This document shows, in pieces, positions 49,408 through 59,233 of a stretch of DNA of 64,000 nt. The DNA is taken from positions 30,284,348-30,348,347 of the forward strand of contig NC_060236.1 of assembly GCF_021155775.2 (NCBI RefSeq), written 5' to 3'. The position numbers were made by a program, and so were the translations under genes. Each line of letters starts with the position of its first letter. Positions within the stretch are counted from its first letter, which is position 1. This DNA is from Neodiprion pinetum (taxonomy: Eukaryota; Arthropoda; Insecta; Hymenoptera; Diprionidae). The notes below the pieces were generated by a model. The model saw only the letters and a list, made by a program, of their open reading frames with translations, was not told where the DNA came from and made no database searches.

Positions 49408-49738
49408 GGGGCCATCCATTAGTCACGTCACACGAATTTTAAAACTTTCAAACCCCTCCCCCCGTCCTTGTCACAGGTTGTCACATTTTTAGACCCCCCC
49501 CCCCCCCCCCTGATGTGACGTCACAAATTTTTCAAACTTATGCATGTATTTAAAAATAATCAAAAGAAAACAGTTATTTTCGTTTTATTCTTATTTTCAT
49601 TAAATAATCTTCATACATGTGAGGTCACAAAACTTTTGACCCCCCCTACCCCTTATCACACTATGTCACATTACGGTGATACCCTCCCCCCCCCCCCCCC
49701 CCCCCCGTTAACGTATGACGTAATTTATGGATGGCCCC
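49408..49738. mobile_element. Miniature inverted-repeat element with long C tracts
   Basis: The left end begins 'ggggccatccattagtcacg' and the right end read in reverse begins 'ggggccatccataaattacg'. The first 12 bases are identical and the similarity continues to 'acgtca.acg' (about 27 bp). Inside are two copies of a related block containing 'gtcaca..ttgtcaca' or 'ttatcacactatgtcaca', each next to a pure C tract of about 18-22 bases (about 49,494-49,510 and 49,686-49,706). No protein frame is credible; the 148-codon frame running through it includes a poly-Pro stretch from the C tract. I could not identify a clear target duplication, so the superfamily is unassigned. Confidence 0.7.
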
Positions 49739-51399
49739 TTATTCCGAAAAATCTTCAATTAAACAATACCTTAGACAGTATATCGACATCTGTTCACGAG
49801 AGAGAACAGTGCATAGGCTCATTTCGCCAAGATTATTATGTCCATAGTTATAGCCAAAATACACAGAATACACATATCAAAATAGTCATGGTCCGACGAA
49901 TATCTCAAAAAAATCCTCAACCCATCAACCAATTCGTTTGTTTGATTTTCTCACAAATATTCTTTGAATACACCGAGTTTCCTTAGCACGTAAGAGGTTC
50001 GCAATAATTTTTCTGATACAACAAAGTTTGCGATTCAAAATTGCAATACTGTAATAGGTAATCACTTTCTTACTTTCCATACAACTCGCACATTCACTTG
50101 TGAAAAGATTTTACAATATTCTTCGAAACACTTCCTAGACTTAAATTTTCGCGGTAAAACGTTGAGAACGCAGCCAATGCTGCTTCGAAGAAGTTGAACT
50201 TACTGCTAAACTGCGCCGGAATCCTCATCTACTTGTAGTTTTGCGTCCATACGTGATAAGATGTTTTGTAATCTTCGCTTCCACAATTCTCTGGTGTAAA
50301 TAGAATCGAAATTTTTTCCTGTTTCCAGGTTAACACATCCACGCATTTATCGAAGGCTATTGGCAATCTCAAAGTTAGTAAATACAAATCTACCATGAGT
50401 TAGAAGCTACAGAATCATGTAAACCAAACATGTTCTCCATCAAACATGTACACAAATCGTTCAATTCTAAAATAAGAAAAATAATGCCCAACATGACAGT
50501 TCACCTCTAGCGACTTGGTCCGCAATCTCATAGGATTAATGGTAAGAATTATTGACAATACGCCGTGCCAGGTGTAAAGTTAACCCTGCGTCGGCCACGT
50601 CGTGTTTTTGTGACTACGCCGTTCTTGGCCATTTTTAACCCACTTAGGAGTGTCCAAAAAATCTAAAAAAAAATCAGAGAATAAGATTAACATGATTACT
50701 CAATGATCCAATAGCTTTCATTGCAATATTTCTAGTTGTTCAACAAACAGAAATGTTTAAACATCAAAAAACTCCCGAGATACTGAGAAACCCAAAAGTC
50801 AGACGTAACGGTATCGTGTTGACAGTGTTAACGATACAGATTGCAACGGTAGAGTTGTAAATTATTACTTTTCAATTAAATTCAATACGTATATGCATAA
50901 AGTGTACAATTATACGATGCAATACTTTATACAAATACTATAATGCAATACATGATTATAAATCCATTTATAAATATACAATACATTACAAACATATGAA
51001 GCGAGACACGTATAACGTTATATACACAGAGTATTGTATGGAGCATTGTGACAAATCATGAACAGTCATAGCTTAGATACACGGACCCATATATGAACAT
51101 TTATACCGTCACCTTATCGTATACGGTTCCGCTTTGGGCGAAGAACGGGATGAGCGTATGACCGCAAGGACGTCTGCTTCGCATCTCGTCATTACAGCTT
51201 CGCGGCGCGGCGTGAGGGGGGAAGTTGGGAAGTTGAACGATGTCTGGAAGGGGTCAGCTAACCGAGGGGTAAAAATTGTATCATCGGACAAGGACTAAAT
51301 TTACTTAACCAACTTGGTAGTAAAAGAACTTAGGATAGAAATCGTAACAACAGAACAAAAGACTGTTGATCTGAATCTAGAGGTTACGGTGGATTAGGA
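49739..51399. other. Region between the repeat island and MTMR14
   Basis: I see no supported gene. At 50,580 a TTAA precedes 'ccctgcgtcggccacg', and another TTAA lies at 50,828-50,831. This could be a piggyBac-type miniature element, but the end similarity is weak. The segment 51,110-51,290 is GC-richer than its surroundings (ttcgcggcgcggcgtgaggg) and may belong to the MTMR14 promoter. Confidence 0.3.
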
Positions 51400-51907
51400 A
51401 TTAACACCGCGTGTCCGACCACATGATGAAAAAAGGGATAAGCAGAGTAATAATAATAATTATAAGAAACAGAAGAGGTAGAAGAAGAAGAAGAAGGCGC
51501 GGAGAAGGAAGAGGGATTTGAAACGCCGAAATTTGGCAATCGGCATTAGAGACGCCGAGGTATATATCTCGCTCGGTACATGTGCATACCAGACGTTGTA
51601 AAGCATTCATATCCGTTACACCTAGCCCAACGACGCTGTGACGCGAGAGTTTCGAAACGTTTTGAAACGACAGATGAAGAGAAATAAAGAAGGACAGTAA
51701 AGTAATAAAGAGAACAGCGAAGGAATTGAACAGAGATAAGGAACTATAAAAAAAAAACAAAAAAAAAAGATACAAACTCGAAGCCGCGAACGGCTAAAAG
51801 GAAACGAACGGGAGAAACAAAAGCGAAACGTAATAAGTACGAGTGTAAAAAAATAATCACAACAATTCATAAACACAGTGAAAACAAAATACGGAAAAAA
51901 GAATATC
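51400..51907 (+). promoter_or_regulatory. Probable 5' UTR / promoter-proximal region of MTMR14
   Basis: The 500 bp before the MTMR14 start codon are strongly purine-rich (aataataat, gaagaagaagaagaagg and a run of a-rich words up to the ATG), as is common for insect 5' leaders. No TATA box is evident. The transcription start cannot be placed from sequence alone. Confidence 0.35.
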
Positions 51908-54900
51908 ATGAGTGAAATAAAAAACGAAGATCTTCAAGAGCTGCTTGTCCATTTTGCTAAAAATACTTATCGTGCCAAAGATGCTGACAGTACGGTAATG
52001 CATACACCTAAATAATATTATATTACCTTTAATCTTAACCCACGTTTAAGGTTATGTATCACGAACGTGGCATGCTTCTCTACGTCTGCTCAAGGCCAAC
52101 GTAGGTGTCGATAATTTTAAGCTTGTTCAAGAAAAAAAAGGAAAAAACAACGCGGACAAATGACTTCTTTATTTTTAACTTCTTTTCTCGGCACTAGCTA
52201 GCTTGAACCTCGACCTAACCTAATCTAACCTGGAATTCGTGTTCACGCCACCTTCGTGTTTCTAATTGTCTCTATTCTGATTTCCTACCGCATCGTATTC
52301 TCAAAATTTTTTTTCCACCCATCAGCACTTCTCATCGCACTTAAATTGTTCGCAGAGTCAAGCGATAATGCAGCGATGCCTGCTAATTTCCGACATCGAT
52401 TACTCACATTCTGTGATAAGCAATAACGGTGGTGAGCTTAGCGCTCATTATCCTAGTCAAATGATCCTTTTCGAAAATGAAAAAACCAGAAGTTCTAATT
52501 CCGATTCACCGACGCCACCGTCTAGGACGACAGATACTATATATGAGAGCATGTACGATATCAATAAGCTCAGGGAACTTATGAAAAATGCAAGATTCGC
52601 AAGATGCAGGTCCAGATTTCCCTTGCCGGTCATACTCTACAAAGGGAAATATATCTGTCGTTCCGCCACGCTGTCTGGTGGACCTGAAATTTACGGCAGG
52701 TCTGGTCTGGACTATTTCTTTTCGGGTAACGACGGTGCCAACTCTCTCCCTCCTGAAGAAGAGGTCGAAGAGGCTACTGGCGGAGAATTGACTTCTGGAG
52801 ACTGGCAGCTGTTTGACAGAGTCAGAAGCCATGATATAAGACTGCTCAAAACTCTCAATGTTGGGACTATCGTTGACTTTATGGTAGAAAAGAAGAAGGT
52901 GAAATTTGGCATGAAGTAAGTATCAATATCATTAACAATAACCAATTTCAGGTGTTAAACCCCTTCGACCATTTATCTTTATGTATTTATAATATATAAC
53001 GTTGGTTTGTCACAGAAATCGGAGTATAGTTTTTATTCCTGAGACAAATAGATGGTTTTTTTTCTCAAACGTATGCATAAAGTCTTCTTCAATTATATTC
53101 AATCCCAAATTTTATATAAAATGCAGAAGACATTGTAACGCTATATTTAAAGATGGCACAAAAATCCAAACTACCCTCTTAATTATTACTTAAACGCAGC
53201 ATTTCATCATTTAAGCAAAATATAAAAAGCAAAAGTGAAAAATACGATATATACTTTTGTTTAAATAAGCTGTCAAAAGGAAACCTGCAGTCGTTGATTT
53301 TTTACTACAATAATTGTGTTGAATCACTTCGTAGTGTCTTTTCACTTTTTTTGTATTGATGATAAATTTATTGAACTAAGCAGTGCTATTTTGTCCGGTA
53401 CATAGTGTCACGTCTTCGGAGAAGGTCGACAAGGAGAAAAGGTACTCAGACTTTACCATTATCTCACTGCCATATCCTGGGTGCGAATTCTTCAAGGAAT
53501 ACAGAGACAGGAACTACAATGGGAAGGGCCTCGTGTTCGACTGGAGCCAAGCTCATGTTGATGCGACCATTGGCGTTCCAGAAGATCCAGTCTCCACTCC
53601 GCTCAGGGTAAATTGGGACCAGTACAAAATCTGGGATCTAGTCCAGCTAACGCAAAACTACATGAAGCTCGTTTTACGTTATTTAACCGACAATGGAAGC
53701 GGTTTATTAATCCATTGCATTTCTGGTGAGATACTATAAGGACGTTTTTTTTCTGAGAATCATCAACAGGACTAGCAATCGCCACTTCTTTTATGAAATA
53801 CTCACTTGACTAACTCCTTTTCTTAGGGTGGGATCGAACTCCATTGTTTGTCTCGCTGCTCAGGCTAAGCTTATGGGCAGACGGAATGATCCACCAGTCA
53901 CTGGACGCACACCAAATACTTTATTTCACCATAGCGTATGACTGGATGTTGTTCGGCCACAACTTGGAGGACCGGCTTAGCAAAGGAGAAGAAATATTCT
54001 TCTTTTGTTTTTCTTTCTTGAAAAACATAATGGATGAGGAATATAGCATATTGGGTTCACGCTGCTCAAAGACTAAACACCCGGTACTTAGAAACGACAG
54101 CGATTGCCAACTAGACAACGTCATGTCTGATAACGAATCCTTTGTCACGATTAGTTCGGTTAGCTCAAATTTAAGCCTCAACAGTTGGTGCAGTTCCGCT
54201 AGTCAAAATAGTCGCGATAGTCAAGACAACAATCCACCTGCTATCTCTACGGTTTCCCCTGTCAACGAAGGCCAGGAAGAATCTCAAAATAATGGGTATG
54301 GCTACAGTTGATTAATCCTAACAGTATTATGTTGCGTTCCAGGCTCGATTTCGAGGCACACTGTAAACCCGAAGAATGTTCGCTATCATCCCTGATCCTT
54401 CGTTTCAGATCCACCTCCTGAACGCCCTTGAATCAAAGCAGGCATTCCAAACCCAAACGACCATTAAGTATCCCTGACCCATACTATTGACCAAGTCGCT
54501 GAATTCCCTAATCTCTTAACTACCGACTGCTACCTTGAAATAAATCCGATTTTTATCTATGTACTTCAGAAACACGGTTCCACGGACCTTGCACACTACC
54601 CACAATCGGGAGAGTAGCGGATTGGGGCCGCGTTCGCCTTTGCCACAGACTCGAACATCTCCTGTCGCCGTACCTGTTTCAGGGAGACTTCGACAGAGAA
54701 ATGAATCCACATCCTCAGTCAGCGGAGGCTCTTGGCAAATAATATCAGGTACCGGAAGTCTCCGAGGTTCAACAATGGCCAATTCTTCCGGAAGCGAAAC
54801 CACTTCTGGTGCCTGTTCAACAGTTTGTAGACCAATGTGCGAAATTTGTCCCGGACAATTATCGCATGATTCTAGCTGCACCATTACGGAAGATGGCCTG

Positions 54901-55308
54901 TCCCAGACCACTCTTGATCACCTTACGCAGTACGTGACCTTGATGAAAATAATATTTCTGTATTTTTAATCCGGAAATTGATCTGAGCAGGTATCTTACA
55001 TCTTGGCGTGAAATATTACTTGAGATGAACATATGCAAGTAGTGTCTATAATAAATTAATCGATTACGCCGGCTTCTGTAGCTTTAAATCTTTAACACTT
55101 AGAGTTTGGAGAGAAAAAAAAATTATTTTCGTTTGCTTCCAGAAGACGGAAAGAAAGACTCCACAACGTAAGAACGTTATTTTACAACGTCTACTGTTCG
55201 GCGATCGGGTTCAAGTTCAAAGACGGCGCGGATTCGGCACTGGGTAATCTGTTGGGTAATTTTGCCGAAAAGGTTGGAATCCTTTCAACGCAGCGTACAT
55301 CGTTGTGA
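51908..55308 (+). CDS. Mtmr14: Myotubularin-related protein 14 (EDTP), phosphoinositide 3-phosphatase, six exons
   Basis: Exons: 51,908-51,994; 52,356-52,915; 53,406-53,725; 53,827-54,295; 54,570-54,929; 55,143-55,308. All introns are GT-AG and all phases agree, giving 653 residues, close to the roughly 650 of the human protein. The N-terminus (LLVHFAKNTYRAKDAD) and 'CRSATLSG.EIYGRSG..YFFSG' match MTMR14, as do 'VTSSEKVDK..YADFT'-type sequence and 'YPGCEFFKEY'. The catalytic P-loop is HCISGWDRT, with Cys320 and Arg326 forming CX5R. It is followed by 'LFVSLLRLSLWADG' and 'LSKGEEIFFFCFSFLK'. The Ser-rich tail carries the conserved 'GGSWQIISGTGS' and ends with the conserved GNLLGNFAEKVG segment. 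The family removes the 3-phosphate from PI3P and PI(3,5)P2 and restrains autophagy; Drosophila EDTP and mammalian MTMR14 act in muscle and oocyte. The ATG is the only good start before the conserved block. Intron 1 (361 bp) and intron 2 (490 bp) hold no other gene. Confidence 0.96.
52214..52230. repeat. Short interstitial telomere-like motif
   Basis: Within intron 1 of MTMR14 the sequence cctaacctaatctaacc contains three near-copies of CCTAA, the complement of the arthropod telomere unit TTAGG. It is too short to be more than a chance or repair-derived relict. Confidence 0.4.
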
Positions 55309-55905
55309 CCTAAGCCGTTGATCATCGTGACATCTTAGCTTCTTCCCCTCATCATGCTAATCACAAATAATTAATTTATCGTTATTGATTCTTCTTTGAT
55401 TCAACTGAGAAAATTTTATTAATATCATTATTATTCACCTGACTAAAAAGAGTGACGTGCACACATATTGATAACTCACCATTGTTGTTGACGTGTATAT
55501 CATCATCATGTATCGCGATTGAAACGTGTCGTGTTCGGCTTACGTATACGTCTCAATAAGACTTGTTATTTTTGTATATAATATATCGTACGTTATCCTT
55601 TTTATAATAATCGAAGTCTTTGAATCGTTCGCGCGCCTAATCATTAACACATATATAAAATAACGTTTACAATATTACACGTACGTACTTGTATTTATTA
55701 TTATAGAATTCGAAAATAGTATCGTTGATCACAAAAAGAAGATTCGGGATCGAGTCATCGACTCGCTGTATAATCGGTGAATATTAATACAATTTTTCAT
55801 GTTATTTAAATCATTTTCACGTTATGAGGTATCCGAAATTCGAAGAATATTCTTAGAATTAGGAAACACCAGATCCACGTAGTTAGCTAGCTAGTTGATA
55901 ACGGG

Positions 55906-55911
55906 AATAAA
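55906..55911 (+). terminator. Poly-A signal candidate for MTMR14 (proximal)
   Basis: Canonical AATAAA about 600 bases after the MTMR14 stop. A second AATAAA follows at 56,196-56,201. Which is used cannot be told from the sequence. Confidence 0.4.
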
Positions 55912-56596
55912 AATGTGAATTCTGAGCTGGGGATTGAAAACGTCATAGACCAAATGAACCGCAGACCTATTGATGACAAACAATTAAAAATCTATTTCTA
56001 CTGCATGAGAGGACGTCATCGCAAGATTAAAGAAGAATGAAATTGTTATTGTAAAATGAAAAGTAATAGTAATTCATAATTGGCTTGTAACATATTATAC
56101 CAAATTGTACAATATTTGTAAAGGGAATCATCGTTTCTTCCGTTGTTAAAAATTGCAGGCACTAAGCCTTAAACTAAACTAAGTACGTGAATTAGAATAA
56201 AACATTTATCTACTTAACACGAACTACCTATTCCATATTGAAAAGTTTACGATAAAAATCGAGCAACATGGACTATGATATAGCACGTATAACCGTTGTA
56301 ATGATAAAAAAAATGAACATACGAACGGCAAAAACATGTTTCACTTAAATTCTGATTTCAAATAAGATTGAAGATTTTTAATTTATTTCTTGTGTACAAT
56401 GTAATTTGGAGAAAAAAAACTTTTTTTTATATATTTTAATCAGATCTGACATCGGTTGTTTGTGTTTTATTTTACCAATCTCTCCTCTTTCACAACTGGA
56501 ATTATAAATTTTTCCCATAAGTTGTTGTAATGGGTTATTGCGTGATCCTTCATCAGTGTAATAATTATAGCCAAACTTACAATGATACAAAACGTA

Positions 56597-56602
56597 TTTA
56601 TT
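56597..56602 (-). terminator. Poly-A signal candidate for PEX10
   Basis: Canonical AATAAA on the minus strand, about 163 bases downstream of the PEX10 stop codon. It is the nearest such hexamer past the coding end. Confidence 0.45.
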
Positions 56603-56764
56603 ATCAACAAGCGAAGGAATTGTTATTATTTGGCATGCATTTACTTTTTTCATGCTGTGAAACAATCTCCGTACCTAGTACATGTATCTAACGGTTTGTC
56701 AAATTGGAATGGAAATAACGCATGCGTGTTTGCCACTTTTTTTTCTTCTCTCTGCCCGCATTTC

Positions 56765-57779
56765 TCAAATATTTAATAAATATATAATTCTAGATGGATG
56801 GGCATACTCTCTGCACAATGGGCACTGCGGTCTGGCGGCAAGCCAATCAGAAATACACTGCCAACAGAAAAGATGACCACAGGGTGTTGCGGTCGTTGGT
56901 ACAACTTCGAGGCATAATTGGCAGCTACGTGAATCTGTGCCCAACCCTTTCGTGATTTCAACTGTTTTTGCCTCCTCAGATGCTGATAACTGTCGGCTGC
57001 TCCAGAGCTTCAATAAACATTGAGCGATCGTTGCCACCCCCAACAATCGCAAACCCCAACTTATCCCTTCGGCTGGACGACGGCCGTATACCTGCGAAAA
57101 ATATTTGCAAATTTTACTATCAAATATGCTTTGAGCAGGGGTAGACAGTACGGTCAACGCACCTTGATGTAATCAACACCAGCGATTCTTTTGCTGAGGC
57201 TGTAATACCGACCAAGAATATAGAAGAGACCTCGATGGGCTAGAATTACAATGGGAATAGCAGTTCTGAGTCTCGTCAATGAGAAATTTAGAATAAATTT
57301 CGCCTCGGGTGTTAAATCGTTTCCTGGATTGTTGATTGAGACCAATAGCCTGTCTAATATCCTTATCAAGACTTGTTCGCCAAAGCATTCCAATAGTATG
57401 GCTAACGTTCGTGCCTGAAAGATAATTTCAGTCTGTTTATAAAAACGGGCATTTGAATTCAGCGGATGTTCCAAAACTGAATACCCACAGCGAGCGATGG
57501 AACTTTTAAGGCTTTCAGGTCAGCTTGAATAATGCCAGTGTACTCCTCACCAATAGTCTGATTGTTCATTGCTGTAGTAGCAATGAAATAGGCGAATTTG
57601 GCTGGTAGCTCGGACTGTACGATGTGTAGAAGTAATTTGCTGCCACCGAGTTTGTGCATCAATTCTGATAAGTTTTCCCGCAAATTTGTAACAAACATAT
57701 CATCCCGCTGACGGGCTCTTAATATTTCTGCCTGATTCGCACCCTTCGATCGGAAACCATGTGGAGTAACTCGCTCCAT
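56765..57779 (-). CDS. Pex10: Peroxisome biogenesis factor 10, RING-type E3 ubiquitin ligase, three exons
   Basis: Exons in transcript order: 57,779-57,489 (97 codons), 57,414-57,163 (84 codons) and 57,091-56,765 (108 codons plus TGA), all joined in phase 0 by introns of 74 and 71 bp. The product is 289 residues, somewhat shorter than the human protein (about 326). The N-terminal half has the Pex2/Pex10/Pex12 membrane domain, with the signature 'T.GEEY..IIQ.D' (residues about 82-92) and later 'GLFYILGRYYSLSKRIAGVDYI'. The C-terminus is a C3HC4 RING with Cys238, Cys241, Cys252, His254, Cys257, Cys260, Cys271 and Cys274 (TPCGHLFCWQCI, CPLC), ending in the typical '..IIYL'. PEX10 forms a ligase complex with PEX2 and PEX12 in the peroxisomal membrane and ubiquitinates the import receptor PEX5. 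The donors are GTGGGT and GTGCGT. The start chosen is the first in-frame Met; an upstream non-coding exon is possible. Confidence 0.95.
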
Positions 57780-58330
57780 CGTTGACCTTCTAATTTCATC
57801 TGATTAACGGTAAGACCAAGAAACAAAAGACATTCGAACATTTGAATTTCTATACAAATTAACGCAAGATCGCATGCACGAAGATCCGATACGTCTTCAA
57901 GTTTTATATTTCGCGGCATACGGAACTGCCAACTTAAAGAAAGTAAATTAATTTTCCGCACTCTCCATTGGCCGAGAGTGAGTAGAATTATTTGAGATTT
58001 TTGGCAGTTACCTCGAGTTTATAGCTCCGAAATAGGTAAAATCAACGCTCGTAGTGACGGAATAGAGCAAAAATTGCTGCTTAAACAGGTACGAAACAAT
58101 ATCCTGCTCGAATCTGGCGTTCCGGATGTCGTTCGGTGTGTGGCTGCGTATGACTAAGCGGTTGCGCTTACGTTGGTCGAATGGCTAGTGACGTCATCAC
58201 ATAAAAGCTGAGTGCCCATTGGGCTTGACCGACGTAAGGGAGCCCCCAATTGGCCGACGAAAGGTTACGAGAGAAGCTATCGGCGAACGTTCGTAGCGAC
58301 GTGCCAATGGAAGACAGGGTGAGCGAGCGG
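57780..58330. promoter_or_regulatory. PEX10 upstream region, possible bidirectional promoter with CRE and CCAAT boxes
   Basis: A perfect CRE octamer TGACGTCA lies at 58,189-58,196. CCAAT/ATTGG boxes occur near 57,965 (ccattggcc), 58,215 (ccattggg), 58,245 (caattggcc) and 58,303 (gccaatgg). No TATA box is evident. The minus-strand gene on one side and a candidate + strand leader exon on the other suggest a shared promoter. Confidence 0.5.
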
Positions 58331-58639
58331 CGACGAGCAGAGTAGGCATCGCCCTAGATAACGGTAGAATTGTGATTCGCCGGGCGTTACTTAAGGCCGT
58401 GTTATAAATTGATACGAACCGACAGAAGGAGTAAAACGTGCGGTGATATAGAGACTCTGTGGAATCGAATGATCCGTAAGAGAAAAAAAAAAACAACAAA
58501 CTAGAGAATTTAAATTAACGAGTAAATGAACAAAGAAGTGTTGCGAGGAAAAAGAAAAAAGATACGGGATACAAAGAAAATAACAATAATAGTTAAAAAA
58601 AAAAAAAAAACAATACAATTCAACAAGACTGTATAAAAG

Positions 58640-59233
58640 GTAAAATTAATTATTGTTATATGCTCGCGAGTTCGGCAGTAGTGCGGTGTGCGTGGAAAGG
58701 GTGCAGCATCGGCGACACGAGGCTTAGAGGGGAAGAAAATCTGTGAATGTAAAGTTGTAATAAAAGTTTCGTAGGAAGACTTTAAAGAGTTACGAACGAA
58801 AAAAAATAGAGAAAAGATATTCCTTCATTCGTGAACCGAATATCAGTGTCACAACTCGACGACAATCTCGGCGTGCAATTGGTACGTACACCTACTCAAC
58901 TGCCTGCCTGCCTACCTACCTACATCGTGACTCTGGGTAGTAGTGGGTATTTTCTCTCTCTACATGAAGTCATGGCGGTGTAGCAGCAGCAGCAACAGCA
59001 GCAGCAGCGGCGGCGGCGACGACAGAAGAAGGCAAAAGCGAACGACAGGAAACAACCGGAGAATCTAATCACAGTCAGACTTGGAAGTCGTTGCAACGAA
59101 ATCGAAAACGGTGGACGTCGTAAAAAAACAAAATAAAACAACAACAACAACAACAACAATCATACACCATATATCGTAATTTCTACGGGAAATCAAGGAT
59201 CCCCAGAGATACCAATCGCGAGATAGGCGTCAG
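58640..59233 (+). other. Candidate untranslated first exon of a + strand gene running out of the window
   Basis: A GC-richer, purine-rich stretch with no long + strand frame ends at a good splice donor (gcgtcag|gtatgt, exon end 59,233). It contains (CAG)n/(CGG)n triplets at about 58,983-59,023 and (CAA)n at 59,138-59,159, which are common in long insect 5' leaders. The 5' limit is a guess. No coding exon follows in the next 4.7 kb, so the coding part would lie beyond 64,000. Confidence 0.35.
58983..59023. repeat. (CAG)n-(CGG)n triplet repeat
   Basis: Interrupted CAG/CAA triplets are followed by four CGG units and GAC triplets. The repeat lies within the candidate leader exon on the + strand. 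Confidence 0.85.

Larger units (their letters stand above)
55309..56764. other. Convergent 3' regions of MTMR14 and PEX10
   Basis: The two genes end tail to tail 1.46 kb apart with no other coding sequence between them. On the + strand, poly-A signals AATAAA occur at 55,906-55,911 and 56,196-56,201, so an MTMR14 3' UTR of about 0.6-0.9 kb is likely. On the minus strand, AATAAA (TTTATT on the + strand) occurs at 56,597-56,602, 56,466-56,471 and 56,382-56,387, so PEX10 transcripts may end about 160-380 bp after the stop. The two 3' UTRs need not overlap. Confidence 0.5.

Noticed and set aside
49540..49986. A 148-codon + strand frame with a poly-Pro stretch
   Set aside because: It is formed by the C tract and right end of the miniature element at 49,408-49,738 plus flanking AT-rich DNA.
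54340..54430. A possible extra MTMR14 exon after 'gcgttccag'
   Set aside because: Both phases compatible with the exon 4 donors lead to stops within about 30 codons. Joining 54,295 directly to 54,570 keeps the frame and recovers the conserved GGSWQIISGTGS segment.
57719..57961. A minus-strand frame overlapping the PEX10 start in another phase
   Set aside because: It is in a different frame from PEX10, and PEX10 already has a suitable initiator Met at 57,779.
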